Positions 10,113-18,689 of a stretch of 64,000 nucleotides of DNA are shown one piece after another. Source of the DNA: Halomonas alkalisoli. GTDB taxonomy: Bacteria > Pseudomonadota > Gammaproteobacteria > Pseudomonadales > Halomonadaceae. The DNA lies in NCBI RefSeq assembly GCF_021412585.1, contig NZ_JAKCMI010000012.1, forward strand, positions 1 through 64,000, written 5' to 3'. Positions within the stretch are counted from its first letter, which is position 1. Each line of letters starts with the position of its first letter. The translations under genes and the position numbers were made by a program. The notes under the pieces were generated by a model. It had not been told where the DNA came from and did no database searches. It saw only the letters and a program-made list of their open reading frames with translations.

Positions 10113-11015
10113 ATGTGCCGGTTGTTCTCTTTTCCGATAGTGACTGCCGCACTAGTGCTGGCAGGATCATCATCTGCCGTTATTGCCGAGCAGACCTCCA
10201 CAGTGGAGGTCAATGGCGTCACCCTTCACTATATCGATGAGGGAGAAGGCAGGCCCGTCGTGTTCGTGCCTGCGGCGATTGTCGATCACCGGGCCTGGGA
10301 ACCGTACCGCGAGGCCATCGCCCGCGAGCACCGCTTCATCGCCTATACCCAGCGCTATTTCGGCACCGAGCCCTGGCCGGACGACGGCGAGCAGTTCTCC
10401 AGCGAGACCCATGCCGCCGATCTGGCAGCGTTCATCCAGGCGCTGGATGCCGGGCCGGTCTATCTGGTCAGTTGGTCGTACAGCGGTCAGATCACCCCGC
10501 AGGTGGCGCTGGAGTACCCGGAACTGGTGCGCGGCATGGTGCACTATGAACCGCATGTCCCCTCGCTGGTCGCCGAGTTGCCGGAGGAACGCCAGGCCGC
10601 CATCGAAGAGGAGGGCAACAAGTACGGCCCCGCCATGGAGGCCCTGGAGGCCGGCGATGCGGAGCAGGCCACCAAGCTGTTTATCGAGGCCGTGTTCCAG
10701 CGGTCGCCGGGCGGTTTCGAGCAGGAACCCGAGTACATGCGCACCATCTGGCTGGACAACGCCCGCACGGTACCGCTCCAGATGAGCATGACGCCACCTG
10801 CCATCAGCTGCGAGGATCTGGCATCCATCGAGCAGCCCACCCTGGTCCTGAGGGGGGAGCATGCCGACGTCTACTATGAATCGGTCGCCGACACCATGGC
10901 ACAGTGCCAGCCCCAGGCCGAGGTACAGGTGATTCCCGGCGTCAATCACGATGGGACATTCAATGCCGTCGAGGACTTTACGGCCGCCATTCTCGATTTT
11001 CTGGCCGAGCATTGA
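10113..11015 (+). CDS. Secreted alpha/beta hydrolase with unusual nucleophile elbow
   Basis: 300-residue alpha/beta-hydrolase-fold protein with an N-terminal signal peptide (LFSFPIVTAALVLAGSSSAVIAE), so probably periplasmic. The fold is shown by GEGRPVVFVPA near the N-terminus, the nucleophile segment LVSWSYSGQ, a late acid region (PTLVLRGEHAD) and the catalytic His in VNHDGTFN. The nucleophile elbow reads S-x-S-x-S instead of the common G-x-S-x-G. The ATG at 10113 with AGGGGGAG is preferred over the in-frame ATG at 10080. The flavoenzyme gene starts 15 bp after its stop, so the two probably form an operon. Substrate unknown. Confidence 0.82.
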   Translation: MCRLFSFPIVTAALVLAGSSSAVIAEQTSTVEVNGVTLHYIDEGEGRPVVFVPAAIVDHRAWEPYREAIAREHRFIAYTQRYFGTEPWPDDGEQFSSETHAADLAAFIQALDAGPVYLVSWSYSGQITPQVALEYPELVRGMVHYEPHVPSLVAELPEERQAAIEEEGNKYGPAMEALEAGDAEQATKLFIEAVFQRSPGGFEQEPEYMRTIWLDNARTVPLQMSMTPPAISCEDLASIEQPTLVLRGEHADVYYESVADTMAQCQPQAEVQVIPGVNHDGTFNAVEDFTAAILDFLAEH

Positions 11016-11030
11016 GAGGAGGGCACTGCC

Positions 11031-12410
11031 ATGAGTACCGATACCGCACGGGATACCTTCCAGGCTGCCTTGCGCGGCGCATTGCTCCAGGCCGGGGATC
11101 CCGACTACGAGTCGGCCCGCCGGCTCTACAACGGCATGATCGACAAGCGCCCGCGGCTGATCGCCCGTTGCGGAAATGTGGCCGACGTGATCCGTGCGGT
11201 CCACTTCGCCCGCGAGCAGGGGCTGCCCCTGGCGGTGCGCGGCGGCGGCCACAACGGTGCCGGGCTGGGCGGCTGCGACGACGGCCTGGTGATCGATCTC
11301 TCGGCCCTGCGGGGGATTCGCATCGATCCCGCCATGCGCACCGCCCGGGTCGAGGGGGGCTGCACCTGGGGCGATGTGGATCACGCCACCCACGCCTTCG
11401 GCCTGGCCACGGTCAGCGGCATCATCTCCACCACCGGGGTGGGGGGGCTCACCCTGGGCGGTGGCCACGGCCATCTGAGCCGCCGGTACGGGCTGACCAT
11501 CGACAATCTGCTGGAGGCCGACCTGGTGCTGGCCGACGGGCGCTTCGTCACCGTGAGCGAGACCCAGCATCCGGCGCTGTTCTGGGCCATCCGCGGCGGC
11601 GGCGGCAACTTCGGCGTGGCGACCTCGTTCCTGTTCCAGCTGCATCCGGTGAACATCGTGAACGCCGGCCCGACGCTGTGGGAGCTGGAGCACTCGGCCG
11701 CCGTGCTGCGCTGGTACCGCGACTTCATCGCCGCCGCGCCCGAGTCGCTGAACGGCTTCTTCGCTTTACTGAGCGTGCCGCCGGCACCGCCGTTCCCCGA
11801 ACATCTGCACAATAAACGGATGTGCGGCATCGTCTGGTGCCATACCGGGCCCGAGGAGGAGGCCGAACGACTCCTGGCGGCCGTCCATGAGCCCGCCGCT
11901 CCGGCCCTGCACGGCGTTCAGCCGATGCCCTATCCAATGCTGCAGAGTGCCTTCGATGGCCTCTATCAACCTGGATTGCAGTGGTACTGGCGCGGCGATT
12001 TCGTCACCGAGCTCAGCGATGCGGCCATCGAGCGTCATGTCGAATATGCGGAGGTTCCGACCCCACTGTCGACGATGCACCTGTACCCGGTCGACGGTGC
12101 CGTGCACAGGGTCGGGCGTCATGACACCGCGTTCAGCCACCGTGAGGCGAGGTGGTCGCAGGTCATCGTCGGCGTCGATCCCGATCCCGCCAATCGAGAC
12201 AGGATCACCCGCTGGACCAAGGACTACTGGGACGCCTTGCACCCCTATTCCGCCGGCGGCGGCTATGTGAACTTCATCATGAACGACGAGGGCGAGGAGC
12301 GGGTCAGGGCCACCTACCGCGATAACTACGCGCGGCTGGCGCGCATCAAGGCCGAGTACGATCCCGGCAACCTGTTCCGGGGCAATCACAACATCCCGCC
12401 GGCCGGCTAG
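11031..12410 (+). CDS. BBE-like FAD-binding oxidoreductase
   Basis: 459-residue flavoenzyme of the berberine-bridge/6-hydroxynicotine-oxidase-like class (PCMH-type FAD domain, then a BBE C-terminal segment). Seen: RGGGHNGAGLGG near residue 65, whose His is the usual 8-alpha-linked FAD site, then GVGGLTLGGGHGHLSRRYG, LVLADG, and the C-terminal YDPGNLFRGNHNIPP. The Cys that gives a second FAD link in bicovalent members is replaced (GIISTTGVGG), so a single covalent link is expected. There is no signal peptide, although the coupled hydrolase has one. Members oxidise alcohols, sugars or alkaloid-like amines; the substrate here is unknown. Confidence 0.88.
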   Translation: MSTDTARDTFQAALRGALLQAGDPDYESARRLYNGMIDKRPRLIARCGNVADVIRAVHFAREQGLPLAVRGGGHNGAGLGGCDDGLVIDLSALRGIRIDPAMRTARVEGGCTWGDVDHATHAFGLATVSGIISTTGVGGLTLGGGHGHLSRRYGLTIDNLLEADLVLADGRFVTVSETQHPALFWAIRGGGGNFGVATSFLFQLHPVNIVNAGPTLWELEHSAAVLRWYRDFIAAAPESLNGFFALLSVPPAPPFPEHLHNKRMCGIVWCHTGPEEEAERLLAAVHEPAAPALHGVQPMPYPMLQSAFDGLYQPGLQWYWRGDFVTELSDAAIERHVEYAEVPTPLSTMHLYPVDGAVHRVGRHDTAFSHREARWSQVIVGVDPDPANRDRITRWTKDYWDALHPYSAGGGYVNFIMNDEGEERVRATYRDNYARLARIKAEYDPGNLFRGNHNIPPAG

Positions 12411-12492
12411 CGGGCGCCGGCCGTAGCGCTTGCTGGGCGGTGCTCGATCAGGGGGCTCCACCGGCCGAGGTCGGCCTGCGCCGTCAGGTTGG

Positions 12493-13209
12493 TCAGCGTC
12501 GCTCAGGACGCACCGACGAGCGCAGCTTGTAGCGTTCGCCGGGGTGGATCAGCCGGGCGTAGCTGATCAGATGGTCGCCGGACCAGGTGCGGCGAATCAT
12601 GCTCAGGCAGGGGCGGGTCGTGTCGGTGTCCAGATGGCGTGCGGTGGCCTCATCCACCAGCACCGCCTCGACCACGTGTTCGATATCGCTGATCGGACAG
12701 GCCGCCACCAGCACCTCGTTGGGGGTGTGACACGTGAAGTCGGTATCGAGATAGTCCGGCACCCAGCGAGGATTGACGTAGCGGTTCTCGAGCTGGATCG
12801 GCACGCCATTCTCGCAATGCACGATCAGGGTGTGAAAGACCCGTGTGCCCAGGCGTACGCCGAGGCGCAGCGCGACTTCGTCATCGGCTTCAATCGCTTC
12901 GCTGCACAGCACCTCGTTACTGTAGCCGTGACCGCGGCTGCGCACCTCCTCGGCGATATTGTGTACCTCCACCAGTGACGACTCCGCCTTGCGGTCGGTG
13001 ACAAAGGTGCCGAGCCCCGGTTGGCGAATCAGGTAGCCCTGCTGTACCAGGTCGCGTATTGCCTTGTTGGCGGTCATCCGGCTGACACCGAAGTCGCGTG
13101 CCAATTGCTCCTCGGGGGGGATCTGATGGTGCGCCGGCCATATGCCGCCGTTGATCTTCTCCAGCAGGTGCTGCTGGATCTGCAGGTAGAGCGGAGGGGA
13201 ACTGCCCAT
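12493..13209 (-). CDS. hutC: Histidine-utilisation repressor, GntR/HutC family
   Basis: 238-residue regulator: winged-helix GntR domain (about residues 5-70: PLYLQIQQHLLEKI, EEQLARDFGVSRMTANKAIRDLV) followed by a UTRA ligand domain (to about 230), with the HutC-like TPNEVLVAACPISDIEHVVEAV. HutC represses hut genes and is released by urocanate. Likely targets here are the TGTATATACA palindromes at 4027 and 4256, about 8.5 kb away. ATG at 13209 is preferred; a TTG four codons upstream is possible. It is separated from hutIGU by unrelated genes, unlike the usual arrangement. I see no matching operator before hutC itself. Confidence 0.88.
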   Translation of the reverse strand: MGSSPPLYLQIQQHLLEKINGGIWPAHHQIPPEEQLARDFGVSRMTANKAIRDLVQQGYLIRQPGLGTFVTDRKAESSLVEVHNIAEEVRSRGHGYSNEVLCSEAIEADDEVALRLGVRLGTRVFHTLIVHCENGVPIQLENRYVNPRWVPDYLDTDFTCHTPNEVLVAACPISDIEHVVEAVLVDEATARHLDTDTTRPCLSMIRRTWSGDHLISYARLIHPGERYKLRSSVRPERR

Positions 13210-13529
13210 GGTCGGCGCCAAGTCCTATGTCGAATGAAACGGGTCGAATGAAACGGTCAGCGAACCAGGAGCAGTTTACCTGCCGGCAGCGGCGGGCACA
13301 CCCCAAGGGGGGAGGAGGAGCCCAGCAGCTTAGTCATGATCGATATAAAAGGAGCTTGCTCAAAAAGGAAATATAGACAACCTTGATATAGGAAATAACC
13401 GACTGATCGGGTCAACCACATAAAAGACGCCGTGATGTTTTAGGGATAAATAATAAAGGAAGTGCGTTGCACAGTGAATGTGCACCCTGTCGCGCTGCGT
13501 CTCCCCTGACTGAGTGAGGAGGGCATGCC
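13210..13529. other. Gene-free spacer with promoters for hutC and the oxidase operon
   Basis: 320 bp between the divergent hutC and the first gene of the cytochrome oxidase operon. The right half (13330-13460) is AT-rich and is the likely promoter region for the oxidase genes; a short stem TGCAC/GTGCA lies near 13468-13482. I see no clear -35/-10 pair or FNR box, and no small ORF with a good ribosome site. Confidence 0.5.
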
Positions 13530-14066
13530 ATGCAGCGCCTCTATTTTCTTTCCCCTGACCTGGATACCACCGTCAATATCGCCCATGAGCTGAGCGACCT
13601 GGGCCTGACCAGCAAGGAAGTTCATGTCACCGGCCGTAACTGGCTGAAGCTCAAGGAGCGTGGCGTCAACAGTGCGACGTTGCTTCAGACCTCGGATGTG
13701 GGCCACGCCGCGGTGCGTGGCGCGCTGTTCGGTGTTCCTCTGGGGTGTGCGCTCGGCGTAGTGGCCTACTACGTGCTGGGCGAAGGCTTTACCAATATGG
13801 GTATCGCCGCCCTGATCGTGGGAATGGGCATCTTTGGTGGCCTGTTCGGCGTCTGGACCAGCACCATGGTCGGCGTGTCGGTGCACGACGTGAAGGTGGA
13901 CAAGTACGAGGACGAGATCGAGCACGGTGCCTACCTGATGATGGTGGACGTCCCCAACGAGCGTGAGTCGAGTATCTACTCCGTGATTCACCGCCATCAC
14001 CCCGAGGTCATCATCGACAAGGTCACACCGGAAGAGCGCCGGCACCATTGCGGGACCGGCGTATAG
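13530..14066 (+). CDS. Small membrane protein heading the oxidase operon
   Basis: 178 residues with a soluble N-terminal part (about 1-60), two adjacent membrane helices (about 68-90 and 96-120, Gly-rich) and a charged C-terminal part ending with His-rich RRHHC. Such Gly-rich two-helix proteins resemble the DUF1269/general-stress 17M-like group, but I cannot assign it firmly. GAGGAGGG precedes the ATG. The next gene (cytochrome oxidase subunit II) begins 27 bp after its stop, so it is probably co-transcribed and may serve oxidase assembly or stress response. Confidence 0.72.
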   Translation: MQRLYFLSPDLDTTVNIAHELSDLGLTSKEVHVTGRNWLKLKERGVNSATLLQTSDVGHAAVRGALFGVPLGCALGVVAYYVLGEGFTNMGIAALIVGMGIFGGLFGVWTSTMVGVSVHDVKVDKYEDEIEHGAYLMMVDVPNERESSIYSVIHRHHPEVIIDKVTPEERRHHCGTGV

Positions 14067-14093
14067 GGCAAGGGGCGGGGAAGGAGGTAGGCC

Positions 14094-15497
14094 ATGGCAA
14101 TTGCGGTTGCGGTCATCGTGCTGGCGATGGGGTCTGTGCTGTTCTTCTTCGTCAGCCCCTGGTACCTCACCCCGCTGGCCTCCAACTGGGGGACGATCGA
14201 CGATACCATCCAGATCACCCTGTGGGTCACCGGTGCGGTATTCCTGGCGGTTAACCTGTTCCTGGCCTATGTGATCATCCGCTACCGGTTCAGCAGGCGG
14301 CGGCGCTCCCAGTATGATCCCGAGAACAAGTCGCTGGAGCTGTGGCTGACCGGCCTGACCACGCTCGGCATCGCCGGCTTGCTGGCACCCGGCTTGGTGG
14401 TCTGGGCCTCCTTCGTTTCACCCCCGGAGGATGCCCACGAGGTGGAGGTGGTGGGGCAGCAGTGGCACTGGAGCTTTCGTCTTCCCGGTGAGGATGGTCG
14501 TTTCGGGGCGGCCCACAATCGCTTCATCGATGACCGGAATCCTTTCGGCATGGTCGACGACCCTGCGGGGCATGACGACATCTTGATCACCGCACCACAC
14601 CTGCTGCTGCCGGTCGACCGGCCGGTGAAGATGGTGCTGCGCTCCAAGGACGTGCTGCACAACGTCAAGGTGGCCAACTTCCGCGCCAAGATGGACATGG
14701 TGCCGGGGCAGACCTCCTACTTCTGGTTCACGCCGACCGTGCTCGGGGAGTACGAGATCGTCTGCGCGCAGCTGTGCGGCATTGCCCACTTCGCCATGCG
14801 CGGGCGCATCGAGGTGGTCGAGCAGGAGACGTTCGATGCCTGGCTCGCCGACCAGCCTACCTACGCCGAGTTCGCTGCGCTTGAGCCCGGCGACCCCGAG
14901 GCGGGGGCGTCGGGGTATACCAGCTGTGCCGCTTGCCATGGCGCCGAGGGGCAGGGCAACCAGGACCTCAACGCGCCCAAGTTGGCGGGGCTTGACGCCT
15001 GGTACCTGGAACGTCAGCTCGAGCTGTTCCGCAGCGGGGCTCGCGGCACCCATGAGGACGACACCTACGGAATCCAGATGCGCCCCTTCGCCACCATGTT
15101 GCCGGATCGCCAGGCGATTGCCGACGTGGCGGCCTATATCACGACTCTGCCCGATCAGCCGCTCGAGGCTACCCTCGATGCCGGCGACCCCGAGCGCGGC
15201 GCCCGCCGCTATCGCACCTGCGCCAACTGTCATGGCCAGCAGGGTGAGGGGATTCGTGCCACCAACGGCCCACGCCTGGCGGGGATGCCGGATTGGTACC
15301 TGAGGCGGCAGCTGCAGAATTTTCGTGAGGGCGTGCGCGGTCGCCACCGGGAGGATCCCTACGGCAACCAGATGGTCGAGATGGCCCAGGTGCTGGTCGA
15401 TGAGCGTGCGGTCAACGACGTGGTGGCCTATATCGCCACCTTGCCGCAACCCGCAATGACGGTAGCGGTGGTGAACGCCGGTGACGGAGAGGAGTGA
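14094..15497 (+). CDS. coxB: Cytochrome c oxidase subunit II fused to two cytochrome c domains
   Basis: 467-residue subunit II of an aa3-type heme-copper oxidase. Two N-terminal membrane helices are followed by a periplasmic CuA domain with its ligands H189, C224, C228, H232 and M235. Two C-terminal class-I cytochrome c domains follow, each with CxxCH (C278-H282 and C376-H380). The usual caa3 enzyme has one such domain; here there are two similar tandem units of about 95 residues, suggesting internal duplication. It would pass electrons from a cytochrome or HiPIP donor through two hemes to CuA. GGAAGGAGG precedes the ATG, and subunit I starts 3 bp after its stop. Confidence 0.95.
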   Translation: MAIAVAVIVLAMGSVLFFFVSPWYLTPLASNWGTIDDTIQITLWVTGAVFLAVNLFLAYVIIRYRFSRRRRSQYDPENKSLELWLTGLTTLGIAGLLAPGLVVWASFVSPPEDAHEVEVVGQQWHWSFRLPGEDGRFGAAHNRFIDDRNPFGMVDDPAGHDDILITAPHLLLPVDRPVKMVLRSKDVLHNVKVANFRAKMDMVPGQTSYFWFTPTVLGEYEIVCAQLCGIAHFAMRGRIEVVEQETFDAWLADQPTYAEFAALEPGDPEAGASGYTSCAACHGAEGQGNQDLNAPKLAGLDAWYLERQLELFRSGARGTHEDDTYGIQMRPFATMLPDRQAIADVAAYITTLPDQPLEATLDAGDPERGARRYRTCANCHGQQGEGIRATNGPRLAGMPDWYLRRQLQNFREGVRGRHREDPYGNQMVEMAQVLVDERAVNDVVAYIATLPQPAMTVAVVNAGDGEE

Positions 15498-15500
15498 TCG

Positions 15501-17300
15501 ATGGCCGACCATGGACAGCACAGCGTGCCCCACGCTCAGGCGGGCGAGTTCGACAACATGGAGCTGGTGCACCCCAGGACCTTCCTCGGCAAGTACGTGT
15601 GGAGCCAGGATGCCAAGGTGATCGCCATCCAGTATGGCATCACCGCCATCGCCATCGGGCTGGTGGCACTGGTGCTGTCGATCCTGATGCGGTTGCAGCT
15701 GGGGTTTCCCAACACCTTCTCGTTGATCGACCCGGCCAGCTACCTGCAGTACGTCACCATGCACGGCATGATCATGGTGGTCTATCTGCTTACCGCACTC
15801 TTCCTGGGCGCATTCGGCAATTACCTGATCCCCCTGATGTGCGGCGCGCGGGACATGGCCTTCCCCTACCTCAACATGCTCAGCTACTGGTTCTACCTGG
15901 CCGCGGTGCTGATCCTGATGGCCAGCTTCTTCGTGCCGGGCGGGGCCACCGGCGCCGGCTGGACGCTTTACCCACCCCAGGCGATCAGCCCCGGTACGCC
16001 CGGCATCGACGGTGGCATCCTGCTGATGCTGGCCTCGCTGTCGGTGTTCATCGCCGGCTTCACCATGGGCGGGCTCAACTACGTGGTCACGGTATTGCAG
16101 GCGCGTACCCGCGGCATGACGCTGATGCGGCTGCCGCTGACCATCTGGGGCATCTTCATGGCCACCGTGATGGCGCTGCTGGCCTTTCCGGCGCTGCTGG
16201 TGGCGATCCTGATGATGCTCTGCGACATGTTGCTGGGTACCAGCTTCTTCATGCCCGAGATGCTCAACCTCGGCGAGCACTCCATCCATGAGGGCGGCAG
16301 CCCCTTGCTCTATCAGCACCTGTTCTGGTTCTTTGGTCATCCCGAGGTGTATATCGTCGCGCTGCCGGCCTTCGGCATCGTCTCCGACATCCTCGCCACC
16401 CACGCGCGCAAGAACATCTTCGGCTACCGCATGATGGTGTGGGCGATCATCATCATCGCCGTGCTCAGCTTCGTGGTCTGGGCCCACCACATGTTCATCA
16501 GCGGCATGAACCCTTACTTTGGCTTCCTGTTCGCCACCACCACCCTGATCATCGCGGTGCCCACGGCGATCAAGGTCTACAACTGGGTGCTGACGCTGTG
16601 GCGCGGCAACATCCGCATGACGGTGCCGATGCTGTTCGCCATCGGCTTCATCTTCACCTTCGTCAACGGTGGGCTCAGCGGCCTGTTCCTGGGCAACGTC
16701 ACCGTCGACGTACCGCTGGCGGATACCTACTTCGTGGTCGGCCATTTCCATATGGTGATGGCGGTGGCACCGGTGCTGGTGGTGTTCGGGGCGATGTACC
16801 ACTGGTACCCCAAGATCACCGGCCGCATGCTCGACGACACCCTGGGCAAGATCCACTTCTGGGTCACCTTCCTCGGCACCTATGCGATCTTCTACCCCAT
16901 GCACTTCATGGGCTTCGCCGGCGTGCCGCGCCGCTACTACGGCTATGGCGAAACGGGATACATTGCCGACTCGATGCAGGCCCTCAACGCCTTCATGAGC
17001 GTGGCGGCGATTATCGTTGCCCTGGTGCAGCTGGTGTTCTTCTACAACCTGGTGCGCAGCTACTTCCGCGGCCGCGAGGCCGGACCCAATCCCTGGCAGG
17101 CGACCACCCTGGAGTGGCAGACCGAACACACCCCGCCGCGCCACGGCAACTTCGGAGCCGAGCTGCCGGTGGTCTATCGCTGGGCCTATGACTACAGCGT
17201 GCCCGGTGCCAAGCAGGATTATCTCCCGCAGAACATGGCCCCCGAGGAGGTCGAGCGGACCGATTCGACAAGCGACACCCGGGGGAGGCGGACGTCATGA
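15501..17300 (+). CDS. ctaD: Cytochrome c oxidase subunit I
   Basis: 599-residue catalytic subunit carrying low-spin heme a and the heme a3-CuB centre; it reduces O2 to water and pumps protons. The family signatures are clear: the first heme-ligand His in VTMHGMIMVVYLL, the CuB His with cross-linked Tyr in FWFFGHPEVYI, the CuB His pair in WAHHMFISGMNP, and the heme ligands in FVVGHFHMVMAVAP. About twelve or more membrane helices are visible. It overlaps the next gene by 4 bp (ATGA). Confidence 0.97.
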   Translation: MADHGQHSVPHAQAGEFDNMELVHPRTFLGKYVWSQDAKVIAIQYGITAIAIGLVALVLSILMRLQLGFPNTFSLIDPASYLQYVTMHGMIMVVYLLTALFLGAFGNYLIPLMCGARDMAFPYLNMLSYWFYLAAVLILMASFFVPGGATGAGWTLYPPQAISPGTPGIDGGILLMLASLSVFIAGFTMGGLNYVVTVLQARTRGMTLMRLPLTIWGIFMATVMALLAFPALLVAILMMLCDMLLGTSFFMPEMLNLGEHSIHEGGSPLLYQHLFWFFGHPEVYIVALPAFGIVSDILATHARKNIFGYRMMVWAIIIIAVLSFVVWAHHMFISGMNPYFGFLFATTTLIIAVPTAIKVYNWVLTLWRGNIRMTVPMLFAIGFIFTFVNGGLSGLFLGNVTVDVPLADTYFVVGHFHMVMAVAPVLVVFGAMYHWYPKITGRMLDDTLGKIHFWVTFLGTYAIFYPMHFMGFAGVPRRYYGYGETGYIADSMQALNAFMSVAAIIVALVQLVFFYNLVRSYFRGREAGPNPWQATTLEWQTEHTPPRHGNFGAELPVVYRWAYDYSVPGAKQDYLPQNMAPEEVERTDSTSDTRGRRTS

Positions 17301-17962
17301 CCGTGACCCTGGTTTTCATTGCCATGATGATGGCCATCTTCGGCGGTTGGTTGTTCAGCCATTCGATCAACGTGCGGCCATGGGAAGCACAGCCCGCGGG
17401 GAAGAGCAGCCGTCAAATGCCGGTGGGGGTTACCGCATCCCGGGTGGGGCTAGGGGTGTTTCTGGCGGTGGCCACCTCGCTGTTTGCGCTGACCATCAGC
17501 GCCTATCTGATGCGCCACGACATGGGCCACGACTGGCAGCCGCTGGCGGTGCCCGGCCTGCTGTGGTGGAACAGCGCCTGCCTGGTGCTGGGCAGCGTGG
17601 CGCTGCAGGCGGCCTGGCAGGCTGCGCGCCGGGAAGATGCGCGGCGTCTGCGGCGTGGATTGCTGATGGGCGGTGGTTTCACCATTGCCTTCATCCTGGG
17701 CCAGGCGCTGGCCTGGTGGCAGCTGCAGGTCGCCGGTGTCTATCTCGCCGCCAACCCGGCCAATGCGTTCTTCTTCCTGCTCACGGCGCTGCACGCCTTG
17801 CATCTCCTGGGTGGCCTGTTCGCCTGGTCCCGCAGCCTGTTCCAGCTGCAGCAGGGCGCGACGCCCCGGGCGGTGCTGCCAAGCATCGAGCTATGCGCGC
17901 TGTATTGGCATTTCCTGCTGGTGGTGTGGGGCATTCTGTTTGCCCTGCTGCTGATGACATGA
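17297..17962 (+). CDS. Cytochrome c oxidase subunit III-like protein, first copy
   Basis: 221-residue integral membrane protein of the heme-copper oxidase subunit III family, with about six helices. Recognisable parts are the ANPANAFFFLLTALHALHLLGG segment and the C-terminal ELCALYWHFLLVVWGILFALL, which match the last helices of subunit III. Its N-terminal part differs from classical CoxC. It starts in the stop of subunit I (4-bp overlap) and is followed, 4 bp later, by a second subunit III gene. Pairs of subunit III genes are known in the Bradyrhizobium CoxMNOP oxidase. Confidence 0.88.
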   Translation: MTVTLVFIAMMMAIFGGWLFSHSINVRPWEAQPAGKSSRQMPVGVTASRVGLGVFLAVATSLFALTISAYLMRHDMGHDWQPLAVPGLLWWNSACLVLGSVALQAAWQAARREDARRLRRGLLMGGGFTIAFILGQALAWWQLQVAGVYLAANPANAFFFLLTALHALHLLGGLFAWSRSLFQLQQGATPRAVLPSIELCALYWHFLLVVWGILFALLLMT

Positions 17963-17966
17963 GGGC

Positions 17967-18680
17967 ATGAGCATGGCGACTCCTCACTCTGAAGGCTCGC
18001 CGCACGGCGAGGGGGCGACCGGCCTGATCCGCGACTGGTCGGCGGAGCGGCGGGTGTTCGACGTGCCCTGGGGCAAGGCGATGATGTGGCTCTTCATCCT
18101 CAGCGATGTGTTCATCTTCGCCTGCTTCCTGGTCGGCTACATGGTGCTGCGCATGTCCACCGTTGAGCCCTGGCCGGATGCCAGCGAGGTATTCGCGCTG
18201 ACCATCGCGGGGCAGTCGATACCGCTGCTGTTGATCGCCATCATGACCTTCATCCTGATCAGCAGCAGCGGCACCATGGCGCTGGCGGTGAAGTACGGTT
18301 ACGCCAACGATCGTCGCAAGACCGCCGTGCTGCTGCTGATCACGGCGCTGCTGGGGGCCAGCTTCGTTGGCATGCAGGCCTTCGAGTGGGCGATCCTGAT
18401 CGGAGAGGGCGTGCGGCCCTGGGAGAACCCCTGGGGGGCGGCCCAGTTCGGCGCGGTGTTCTTCCTGATCACCGGCTTTCACGGTACCCACGTGACCATC
18501 GGGGTGATCTTCATCGTGATCATGGCGGTCAAGGTGATGCGCGGTTCGCTGGATGGCCAGCGACCCGGCTTCCTCACCGGCCGCAAGGGCAACTACGGGA
18601 TGGTCGAGAGCCTGGGACTCTACTGGCATTTCGTCGACCTGGTGTGGGTATTCATCTTCGCGTTCTTCTATCTGTGGTAG
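17967..18680 (+). CDS. Cytochrome c oxidase subunit III, second copy
   Basis: 237 residues and about five to six membrane helices. GFHGTHVTIGVIFIVIMAV and the C-terminal VESLGLYWHFVDLVWVFIFAFFYLW are classical subunit III signatures, closer to the canonical protein than the preceding gene. The N-terminus is a short soluble Gly/His-rich tail. An alternative ATG lies two codons downstream. Subunit III stabilises proton uptake and protects the active site. Subunit IV follows after 9 bp. Confidence 0.92.
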   Translation: MSMATPHSEGSPHGEGATGLIRDWSAERRVFDVPWGKAMMWLFILSDVFIFACFLVGYMVLRMSTVEPWPDASEVFALTIAGQSIPLLLIAIMTFILISSSGTMALAVKYGYANDRRKTAVLLLITALLGASFVGMQAFEWAILIGEGVRPWENPWGAAQFGAVFFLITGFHGTHVTIGVIFIVIMAVKVMRGSLDGQRPGFLTGRKGNYGMVESLGLYWHFVDLVWVFIFAFFYLW

Positions 18681-18689
18681 GAGGTCGGC

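Noticed and set aside
13330..13460. FNR or other oxygen-regulator box before the oxidase operon
   Set aside because: AT-rich and TTGAT-like words are present but no symmetrical TTGAT-N4-ATCAA site.
14418..17144. 908-residue open frame on the minus strand opposite the cytochrome oxidase genes
   Set aside because: Antisense shadow of coxB/ctaD produced by high GC codon bias; His/Gln/Arg-rich low-complexity translation without a family, and the plus-strand genes are certain.
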